DNA from: Sindora glabra
Taxonomy: Eukaryota > Streptophyta > Magnoliopsida > Fabales > Fabaceae
DNA length: 64,000 nt
Assembly: GCA_020226215.1 (NCBI GenBank)
Contig: CM035236.1
Span: 6,577,001-6,641,000 of the forward strand
Direction: 5' to 3'
Of the stretch, positions 23,368 through 34,055 are shown piece after piece. The position numbers and the translations under genes were made by a program. The first letter of the stretch is position 1; each line of letters starts with the position of its first letter. Below the pieces are notes generated by a model. That model saw only the letters and a program-made list of their open reading frames with translations, did not search any database and was not told the DNA's origin.

Positions 23368-26300
23368 CTAATCAGAATCAGTGTCGGTGAACCTAATAGA
23401 CTGATGGTCATCGGATTCTCCTTCATTATCAGATTGTGTGGGCTCCTCATCCATATAATTATCAATTGTTTCGTCTTCAAGGCTCTCGTCATCATCGATG
23501 AAGGTGTCTTCTCCATGAGCACCAAGTCCAACATTCCTGTGCGTTGGAACGATTGAAGGACTATTTCTTTCATTACGTAGATGTACTAGATCGAAATCTC
23601 CCAGATCAACTGTGAGGTTGAAGTTGGACGAGTTACTATCCTGCAGAAATAACAAGTCTTGTGCATTATCTCCATCACTGGGTAGATCCCATATATCGCG
23701 ATGCACCATATCGTGGACGATCCTCCAATTTGGTCCATTAAGGAGATCCTCGATGTAAAACACTTGTTTTGCTTGAGTAGCAAGTATGTAAGGATCATCC
23801 TTATACCATTGTCCGTTGATGGAGATACTTGTGATATTCTTGTCGGTATAAAATTTCTTCTTTGTAGGATCAGTGTCATACCACTTGCATTTAAATAAAG
23901 TCACATTGTACTTATTTAAATAAGTCAACTCAATTATTCCTTCCAGTACACCATAAAACATGTTGCCATCAATCCCCGGAACAGAAATGCCACTATTTTG
24001 CGTTTTATGCTTCTCATCCCGAGCTTTGGCTACAAAATGTACTCCATTCACAATACACGCAGAGTATACCATGTTAGTGAAACTGGGACCGGATGCTAAT
24101 GACAGTAACTCTTCGGTGGTCTCTGGGGAACCGTTCCTATGTAAATAGTACATCTACAAAAGTAGCAATTATTCCAAGAATCAAATTGAAATATCAACAA
24201 GAGAAATGAACAATATTTAAGATATCCCTTCAATGGATTTGGGAAGAAAAAAATCCTTACCTTCGAGTAAAACCAGGAGGGGAATTTGGTTCTCTGTAAG
24301 TTATCAATATCTTCAGCACCACTTCGTTCGAGTTCCAATCGATGCTCACTGTAGAACATAACAATCTTAGTCTATTGTAATCACAAGAGGGGGAAGAACA
24401 TAACTGAAGTTTAAGATACTCACTGGAGATATTTTTCAATCTCAGTACAATTATTCAAGATGTACCATACTGCAATATCCCGATCCTTCCTATCGAAATG
24501 AGAAATTGTCTTCTTCCCTATCGGTCGACATTGGGACTGGAACAGCGACAATGTCCTTCTTGTTTGACTAGGTGTTACATCTTGATTTCTATCAGAGCGG
24601 TTGAATCTAGTTTCCACTCCTTCCAAATACATGGAGAAAAACGTTAACGCCTCATCAACAATATATCCTTCTGCAATTGAACCCTCCGGTCGAGCACGAT
24701 TTCGAATGTAATCCTTTAACTTTTTTATATACCTCTCATATGGGTACATCCACCGAAAATGAACGGGTCCTCCTTCCAATGCTTCGTCGGGCAAATGCAT
24801 CACCAAGTGAACCATTATGTCAAAAAATGCTGGGGGGTATATCCTGTCAAGCTTGCACAAAATTATGATAATGTCTTGTTTGGCTTGCAGAATATCCTCC
24901 CTGTTAAGAGTTCTAGCACATATTTGACTAAAGAAATTGCATAACTCAACAAGTGGATATGATAATTCCTTTGGCAAAAAAGCCCGGACACCTGGTCCTA
25001 ACAGTCTTTGTATAATAACATGACAATCATGTGATTTCAACCCCTTTAACTTCAGGTCACGATCTGTGACATGCTTACTAAGATTCCCAGCAAAGCCATC
25101 TGGAAATTTCACATTCTTTATATACTGGCAAAATCGTTTCCGCTCTTCTTGGTTAAGCGTATATCCAGCATGTGGCTTGAAAAGTTGACCCCTCTGCTCA
25201 TACAGATGCAAGTCAGGCCTTATTTTCATGTCTGCCAAATCTCGTCTTGCATTGTCTGTATCCTTTGATTTGTGCTCAATCTCCAATAACGTACCCAAGA
25301 TGCTATCACATACATTTTTCTCGACATGCATGACGTCAATGTTATACCTTAAGTTCATTGTTGGCCAATAAGGAAGATTAAAAAATATACTTCTCTTGCT
25401 CCAATTAAGTTCGTCGGCACCTCTCTTTCGCTTTACACCACCAAATTCAGCATGTTTTCCTGGAAGTCTCTGTGGCACTCTGGCCAACTGTTCCATGATA
25501 ACATTATTGGTAAGAGGTCGAGGAGGGGGTCTCCTCTCCGACCTTCCATTGAATTCCTTCATATTTCTCCATGTGTGACTTCTTGGAAGCCAACGACGAT
25601 GACCCACGTAAGCTGTTTTTCCTCTAACTCGAATCGACGGAGTATCCGAATTACATGTAGGACATGCTTTGTATCCTTGCCCGCTCCATCCGGATAGACT
25701 ACTTCGAGCAGGAAAATCATTAATAGTCCAGAGCAATGCTGCCCGCATATTGAACACCGTATTTGTATTTGCATCTCGAGTTTCAACTCCTCTCTCCCAG
25801 AGATCCCTCAACTCTTCTACGACCGGCTGTAATAACACATCCATATCTTTACCTGGCGATTGCGGCCCTGGGATTAATAGGGTCAACATGAAAAAAGATT
25901 GGTTCATGCATATCCATGGTGGCAAGTTGTAAGTAGTCATAACCATTGGCCACATGCTATAAGATAGGTTCCTATCACCAAAAGGATTAAATCCATCTGC
26001 ACTTAAACCCAACCTGACATTTCGTGGGTCAGCGGAGAAATTAGGATACCTCTTATCGAACTCCTGCCAAGCTCTTCCATCCACGGGATGTCGCATTACT
26101 CCATCTTCTTTTGATTTTCCAGTGTGATGCCATATCATGTTTTTTGCAGTATGTCTCGACCGATATAGACGCTGTAGTTGAGGAGTTAAAGGAAAATATC
26201 GAACCACTTTTTGGGGCACCTTCTTTCCTTTTGTAGTTTTATTTACCCATCGACTCTCCCCATAAATTGGACAATTATCTTTAGAAGCATGATCTTTCCA

Positions 26301-26978
26301 AAAAAGTGCGCAATCATGTTTGCATACATGGATTGATTCATACCCCAACCCCAACTTGTTGAGCCATTTTCTTGCACCATAGTACGAATCAGGTAATTTA
26401 TTATCGTTTGGAAGTGCCTCTTTTAATAATCGAAGAAGAGCATCAAATGATTTGTTTGTCCACTTATGCAGAACCTTCAAATGCATAAGTTTGACCAAGA
26501 AGTTCAATGTTGAAAATGCTGTGCAACCTGGATACAACTCTGTTTCTACTTGCTCGAATAGGTTATCACAGTTACTATATTTTGTTCCAATCTCTTCGTC
26601 AGCCGCGTTCTCACACCTGTACTCGTCATTGTGAAAATCAACTTCAGTTGCCTCAGGCCCAATGAAATCATGTATAATATCTGCCAGCTCATCTCTATTG
26701 TTAGGAGATATCCCACTAGTTCCTCTAGAAGTCGAAACATCTGCTTCACCGTGATGTACCCAATTTATGTATAATGGATGAAATCCATTATCTATAATAT
26801 GCGCCTCCAATGTTAGTAATGGCTGGAATATTAAATTCACACACTTTTTGCATGGACATCTTACCATACCCCTTTCATCGGCAAAGTTTTTGGCTCTTTG
26901 AACAAATCTTACTGCACCATTCCAATACTCATCCGACAATCGATTTGGTAGATGAATCCAACTTTTATCGATAGACAT
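23368..26978 (-). CDS. CACTA transposase, TNP2-like, about 1142 aa
   Basis: Coding exons are 26978-24424, 24348-24261 and 24153-23368, in phase with GT-AG junctions, giving about 1142 aa. The first exon alone encodes 851 residues. The N-terminus is a transposase-associated domain with Trp7 and Cys41, Cys43 and Cys46 (RCPCKKCVN). The TNP2 (Transposase_21) core includes SADGFNPFG (326-334), GPQSPGKDMD (371-380) and CPTC (439-442), then IDVMHVEKN (547-555), a typical TNP2 landmark near DUF4218. The last exon is the DUF4216 region and ends in an acidic tail. No frameshift or stop is seen. It should cut and join the element's CACTA ends. Confidence 0.92.
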
Positions 26979-26984
26979 TGTATC

Positions 26985-29013
26985 ACTGAACAGGAAGGAA
27001 ATTGTTACCGATGAAATAAAGTATGTTGATTAATATTTGACAGTCACCCTAAATGCATCGTATCACTCCAATTTTAAAGGGTAGGATCCTATCCCATTCG
27101 AGATATTTCTATAGTTATTATTTTTTTCAATTTATCTACGCTCATCGATTGACTCATGCAGAAATTTCGACAGCATCTCCCTATGGTTCTCCAAGTGCCT
27201 AAACTATACACGTGCATAGTTTATACCCGGAGAACAGTTAGGATGCTAAGATATTTCCACAATATCAAACAAGAGCCCGATAAATTGTTAATAATAACTA
27301 CATGATAATATCTCAAACTGTCCAACTTTTCAGGACAATTCAAGGGTTGATTGATGTTCAGAAAACATCCAACCCTTGAACGGGTCTAAGCTTATAATTT
27401 AAATGCAAATGCAGTTCTATTTTAAATTATTGTAAAAATATATTTACAATAATTAAAATTAACAATACAACATTTTATGAGTATCGTTGTTTAAGTGTCA
27501 GTACTGTTATTTACGTAATTTATTATGTAGATTATTGATTTTTCTAAATATTCATAACAACCGTTATGTTTCATAATAAGCTTTTGGGAATTCAAAAGTA
27601 TCATCTACTTTACTATATTGATAAGGTGCACAATTCAGCTTCTTTATTTATAAGGTGTATAACAATTTATAAGATGCACAATTTAGCTTCTTTATTTAAG
27701 TAATTGTTGTTTTATCCAAGAGGGGGGTGATTTTCATGCGAACTTCCTAGTGTTTTGAAATTTTTAATTTTTATGTAATGCAAATATCATAATTTAGATT
27801 GTTAGGATTTTATTTTTATGTAGTCTCTAGATTAATTGAATTTTTCTTAGTATGTGATGTAAATAATACAATTTAAATTGTTAAGTTTTAATCTCAATTA
27901 AAAAAGTGATTATATTATTGTAATCTCTTATTTTTTAAGATAGATTTATATATTTATTCTAATTTTCTATCTTACATTATCTCATCGAATCTAATAAGTT
28001 TGAAGTTTCCTAAATTGCATCATAAATTTTATGTTTTGTGTACGGACTTCCTAGTTGTAAATTTAAGTAAGTTTAGTTTTATAAGGTGTATAACAATTTA
28101 TAAGATGCACAATTCAGCTTCTTTATTTAAGTAAATGTTGTTTTATCCAAGAGGGGGTGATTTTCATGCGAACTTCCTAGTGTTTTGAAATTTTTAATTT
28201 TTATGTGATGTAAATATCATAATTTGGATTGTTAGGATTTTATTTTTATATAGTCTCTAGTTTAATTGAATTTTTCTTAGTATGTGGTGTAAATAATACA
28301 ATTTGAATTGTTATGTTTCAATCTCAATTAAAAAAGAGATTATATTATCGTAATCTCTTATTTTCTAAGATAGATTAATATATTTATTCTAATTTTCTAT
28401 CTTACATTATTTCATCAAATCTAGTAAGTTTGAAATTTCTTAAATTGCATCACAAATTTTAAATTTTGTGAATAAAATATCATAACAATTTTATCTTACA
28501 TTATTCTAAATGAATAATCTACACATATATTATATACTTGAAAATTGTAAATTGAGAGATGCATATATAATAATAATCAAATTTATATTTATAAAATTAA
28601 TGCTAAGTTAAATTTACATAAATAAATTTAAAATTTACAATATACAAAATTAAATAATACAAAATTTCATATTAAATTAAACATACTATCAATTTCATTA
28701 ATTCATTGTAAACTATTTGAATAAATTAAATATATTAGTACACAAAAAAAAATTATATTTTTCTATTTACGTACCTCAATGGCAAAAATCTACTGATCAA
28801 CTCTGAATACTCTCCACGAACTAAGCAAAGTGCTAATAATAACTAACAAATTAAAAGATATAATATACAAAATTAATACATATTAACATATATAAAAAAT
28901 AAATATACTAAAATTAAAAAAAATTAAAAGAGAGAGAGAATTCAGGAACTTACCTCAGGTCCAGAAATTTCAAACGCGCAAATGAGGAAGGAGGAGGCGC
29001 GGGGAATAAATAG
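26985..29013 (-). promoter_or_regulatory. CACTA promoter and spliced 5' leader
   Basis: On the minus strand a TATA-like CTATTTATTC lies at 29013-29004, directly inside the last subterminal repeat. A short leader exon would end at 28954 with the donor GAG/GTAAGT. A second small exon, 28820-28775, has an AG acceptor and the donor GAG/GTACGT. The acceptor TTCCTGTTCAG ends at 26986, seven bases before the transposase ATG. Thus an intron of about 1.8 kb would separate leader from coding region. Sites are seen; use in vivo is inferred. Confidence 0.5.
27650..28500. repeat. Tandem duplication of about 430 bp inside the CACTA leader intron
   Basis: The block beginning TATAAGGTGTATAACAATTT at about 27650 returns at about 28080 and both run on through CCAAGAGGGGG, GATTTTCATGCGAACTTCC and the end TAAATTGCATCA. 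The copies differ by scattered single bases and one short insertion. Confidence 0.85.
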
Positions 29014-29020
29014 CGCCCTT

Positions 29021-29545
29021 GCTTTCAGCGACGACAAAAAAATTCGGTCGTCGCTGAAGCTTTCAGCGATGACCGAATTTTTCTTCAGCGACGACATTGT
29101 CGTCGCTGAAAATGAACTTTCAGCGACGACATAGTCGTCGCTGAAAATCCAAAGCTTTCAGCGACGACTATGTCGTCGCTGAAGGGTCAGCCTTCAGCGA
29201 CGACAGTGTCGTCGCTGAAAATTAGATTTTTCAGCGACGACAATGTCGTCGCTGAATGCCATTAGCCTTCTGCGACGACTTCGTCGTCGCTGATTGTTCA
29301 CCTTTCAGCGATGACTTTGTCGTCGCTGAAAGGCAAAATTCCCCGCCCAATTCCGGAATTTCCCCGCCCAAATTTTTTTAGGCTTTTAGCGACGACTTTT
29401 GTCGCCGCTAAAAGCCTATTTCTTCCCGCCCCCCATTTTGTTCCCTCGCAAAAGTGTTTTTATTTTTTCTGACGACAGTAGTCGCCGGAAATACCTTTAG
29501 CGACGATCGAAATTTTGTCGCCGCTAAAAATGTCGTCGTTAATAC
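29021..29545. repeat. CACTA right subterminal repeat array
   Basis: About ten units of the form TTCAGCGACGAC, 2-5 bases, GTCGTCGCTGAA. Several are perfect inverted repeats with 11-13-bp arms, for example around 29119-29147 and 29158-29180. The units nearest the tip change to TTTTAGCGACGAC..GTCGCCGCTAAAA. The array is more GC- and CpG-rich than anything else in the window and directly abuts the element promoter. Confidence 0.9.
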
Positions 29546-29565
29546 TGTTTTTTGTTGTAGTGGTG

Positions 29566-32500
29566 CCAATGCTAGCATCCTCCCTTTTTTTTTCCCCTCA
29601 CATTTTAATAAGTAGCTAGACAAGGTCAATTAGGGCATCGGTTCTTATATTGATTTCTCGAATTTAGTCCAATTTCTACCATTTCAATTAAAGCCAACTC
29701 TAAGCCCAAATTAAGGGTTCAATTTGAATCACTTTATATCTTGGGTCTCGGGTCCGACCATTCGGACTGCTTGGATGAAGCTGGATTTTAAAATATTGCA
29801 TATGGAGATATAATGTTAAATCTTTGTACATAATATCTAGATAACTATTGCAAAGAGTCTAAACACAAGAGAAGAGGAGTGTTTTATTATTATTATATTT
29901 TGAAATCACAAAAAACATAATTTTCAACACTCCATCCGCCTGGATTTTGGCTCCTTCGATAATTATCCACATACATTACTCACACTGCAATTTATCGAAA
30001 AGTTCCACAAAAAACAAGTCATGGTGCAGCAATAGGTTTATTAGCGTCCAAGGAAATTTGTGGGATTAGATTGCATTGGTCATAGCCGCAATAAAAAGTC
30101 CGATTAGACTTTGTTAATTATGTGGATCCTTTTTTTACGTGCATGGGGGCATCATCATTAGGTAGTACAATAAATACACAAGTAGGTTATCTGTCATGGA
30201 ATCACAGAGACTAGCTTTCCTGATCTGTTCTTCGCAATCCCATCGTCATTTGTACTAATTAGGTGCACCACTAAATTGAAATAGGAAACTAATCATTTTT
30301 TTATTTATTAATCAAACCCATGTGTTAGGTCTAAGCCAGTTATCATTTGCTTGCTATAAGTAATTGCATGGCAACATCAAGCAGTAAAACTTTCATTTGT
30401 TGCCGCACATTCCGTACAGATTAAATGTTCGAAATAATGCTTACTTATGCACAAAATTGTAGTCAGAAGTCAAAACAACATATTTATAAATGAGCAATGT
30501 TGTATATATTGAAAATAGAATTCGAGAAGATAAAATTAAAATAAATAGCAAGCAACTAACAATTTTAATTCAATCACATTATATGTATAATATAAATAAG
30601 TGTATATGAATTTTAATACACATAATATTGTTCTAAAAAATAAAATTAGTGTTCATAGAAATTAGAAAAATAATTTATAAACCATGTAAATGTATACTTC
30701 TATTAAGTATTTTTTGAGGTACAATATATATATACACACAAAAAAAAAAAAGTTCATATTTAATAAGAAGAAAGAAAAATAAATAAATCAGAGTATAAAT
30801 TATTTATAGTTAATAAATTATGGAAGAATTATGATTTCACATATTGTATTTTGTATTTCTATCTTCTTTTATAAAATTTATTTCTATTATATAAGTACAT
30901 AATTTTTTAATTATAATTATGTGCATTTTAAAATTTTAAAAAAGTGGAATATCTAATAACATATATTTATAAATAAAAGGAGAGAGGTTTTCGAGGGATC
31001 AATATCACCTCTAGCCTCCCTTGAGTTCCACCGTTACATTCTCCTTATTTATAATATTTCTGTTTATAAATACTAGCTTTGATGAGATAAAGTTGATATT
31101 AAGATGCTGAATTATTCAAACATTTTCTTTGCAGACAATATATATACTTTGACGATCTGTTTTTTTCCCTCCTATCTGAAGACATTTACATTGACTATAA
31201 GTCCATAACGCCAACTTTTTCATCCCATGCCCAGCCTAAGCGAAGAGCCACCGACAAATTGATAATTAAAATTCCTGATTTTAGAGCTAAATACAGCTAC
31301 TTAAAGACACTTTACGTAGTTAGAAATGATTTTTAGCAATTCACATCTGATGATTAGAATGCAAGCAAGACAAGATCTCAACTCCTAGAAAGCAAATGAC
31401 GTATTATTATGCAAATAAAAGCCGCACGCGTCTCAAATACTGTCCAATTTTTTGACTTTCAAAGCCATTATTTTCATTTTGTCCACGTTCATGTAGTCGG
31501 CATGTTTTCCTGTCTGGCTATCATCTTTTCTTGATTCACACTTTCGGATATGCAATAGAATGTAAAGGCTAAAAAGGGACGTTAAGTGATAGTCCTTGTA
31601 CATTTTTTCAACAGGCAATGGCATGCAGGCGTAACAAATGGATATGGATAAATGCTTGAGATTTATTTTTGACTTTAATAAATTAATACTATTTTTCATT
31701 TAAGAGTTATCATAATGTTTATATATTTTTTTAATTTCTCTAAAATAGTAGTTTTATTTCTCTTTTTTGTCTTAGAGGAATAAGTTAAAATTAATTATTT
31801 GTATCATTTAATTTTATGCTTCTTTAATTTTCTTTATTATTGATTTATATTAACACGCCACCCTATTTAATCCATCATCAGAAAATTTTCCAACACCGTT
31901 AACCTAGCATTTTAGAAAGTAATTGAAACAAGCCAAAACTTCCTTGGCTCTCAAACACAACTGCGGCTCAGCATACAATTTGTAGAGAAATTCCATCATG
32001 TAGCAATTAGAGTTAATTTTGGTCATTTGGACGTATTTGATTGGTGCGAAAACATCTTATCACAATAATTTTTCATTGCCACTGAGGGCCAGCTGGCCCT
32101 CCGTTGGTTTCTAAGGTCGTGGTGGCAATGGGGGAGAGTTTAATCCCCAAATCACTCCCTTCCCAACATTAAGTTTCTTACGTAACAAAATTTTTTTTTT
32201 CATTTATTTATTTTTTAATAATAAATAATTTTGATGAAAGAAAATGTTGTATTTATTTATTTAATGATGAACATATATATATATATATATTGCCTTAGAG
32301 CAAAACTCTTGCTTTTTTTTTGTTAAATACAATTTTTATTTCTCGTTTGATTTTTATCAATTTGTATCAACTTCTATCAGGTCATGTTTAATTTCTAAAT
32401 ATATACTTCATTATTTTTTTAGAAAAGTTACATTTTTGTATATTATTAAATTTTTAAATGATTCTATTTTTCACATGTAAACCATTAATTTTGTTCAAAA

Positions 32501-34055
32501 TTTCTAAAATTTAGATAAAAAATTTTCTTTCATACTTACATATGGAAGTCATTATAGATAAAATAGAGAAAGTATTAGATGGAAATGATCTTGTGAAGTC
32601 AAGACATCAATAAAAATCAAATAGAATGATCAAAATCACACCAATTTAATATTTAGGAGAACCACAATAGATAATTTTAAAATTAAGGGATCAAAATTAC
32701 ACAATTTATATTTTAAAAGACCAAAATTATATTAAAATCTTTTTCCGGTATGATGAATGTCTATCACATCATATTTTATTTTAACTGTAAGATATGTAAA
32801 TAATATAAGAGCCTTTTACTTCTGCACAAACTTCTTTTGAAATTTTTTTTCTCTTGAAAATGAAAAACCAAACAGTTGGGCTCCTGTCTTTTCCTAAGTG
32901 CAAATTAATTTCATTTTGTTCACAATTAATGCTGGGCAACATATGATATACATCATGGTTATTAGAAATCATGTTTTGATCAATGAATCACGTATTAAAA
33001 ATTATATACTAAAAATAATGTTTTTTGTATCATGCAAGAATCTTTTATGACATTGTGCAATATTTTTGTACTGTACTGTGATTTTCTAGCACATCCTTTT
33101 TGGTAACAATCATATATATTAGAAGTGAAAAAAATCATAACTCACGAGTCCATGCGAGTTTGATGGATGTATGGACGAGAGCTGCACAAACCCGACATAT
33201 AAAAGCTTTTAGGGCTAACGTCATTAGCAATACTGAATGGTTTTAGAAAAGGAAGATATGAAAATATTTATCCACCAACCTACCTTTTTCCTTTGACATA
33301 GAAGACAAAATGTATACGATGCAGTCCCTTTATATCATTAGTCAGAGCACCCAAAGTCCTTTTTGGGGGAATCTAATTTTTTTGCACTGATCACAACCTT
33401 TTGTTTGAATTAGATATACAGGATTACGAATGTCTAGATACCTTTAAACAAAGTTTGATAACAAAAGGAATAAAGAATAATTGCACTAGACGTGGAGAAC
33501 CATAGTTATCACATCAATATGCAGTGGGTTGTCGCGGTGAAGTCAAGGGTAATATTATTTTTACTCTTTTAAATTTATTTTTTCTACTTTCTATCTTTTC
33601 ACAGAGTGTGAAATCTTTAAAATTTTATGATCATTATTATTTATTAAAGGGAAGTGTAGGATTTTTGTTTTTAAAGAGTGTAACCATTTTCCTAAATATA
33701 AAGTGACTCCAGATACTGCATAATTGGGGGACACCCACTGATCAGTTAGCTGGTTTCTGTACATAAGAGCACCCATATTGCCTCAATCATAACCTTTTCA
33801 TAGTTCTCTCTCCTTCGTTTGTTTCTACTTTCTAACAATGATTTCACTGTTACTGAAGGTCTATAAATGTGCGTACTTTGCATTTATTACTGAAGGTCCA
33901 TAAATAAATAAGAGAGAGTTGAAGCCAGATAATAATATCTGTGTAATTGGGTGCAAAACTGCAAACAGAATAAGTGAATGAAACAGCAACCATTTAAAGC
34001 TCCAAATGACCTTCTAAAGTTTTGTTCATGGAAAAAACATGAAAAGAACGCAGCA
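29566..34055. other. Intergenic region downstream of ANT
   Basis: About 4.5 kb, AT-rich, without a recognised gene. It holds a perfect 18-bp palindrome at 32084-32101, a short TA repeat at about 32273-32290 and open frames of at most 88 codons (31433-31699 minus) that show no domain. The 3' UTR of ANT should lie in the right-most few hundred bases. Confidence 0.55.
32084..32101. repeat. Perfect 18-bp palindrome
   Basis: GAGGGCCAGCTGGCCCTC is its own reverse complement, a GC-rich island in AT-rich DNA. Confidence 0.9.

Larger units (their letters stand above)
20758..29562 (-). mobile_element. Complete CACTA (En/Spm) transposon
   Basis: The left end CACTACAGCAAAAAAGAC and the right end, complement CACTACAACAAAAAACAG, are proper CACTA termini. 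GTG at 20755-20757 is repeated exactly at 29563-29565. The 8805-bp body has two minus-strand genes: a TNP2-like transposase (23368-26978) and, 157 bp downstream, a second protein (21402-23210) of the plant En/Spm accessory type. Arrays of GCGACGAC/GTCGTCGC repeats lie inside both ends. All predicted exons stay open with GT-AG junctions, so the element looks intact. Family assignment is by recognition; mobility is inference. Confidence 0.95.

Noticed and set aside
28990..29560. CRISPR-like array
   Set aside because: The units are palindromes with spacers of irregular length inside a CACTA end in plant DNA.
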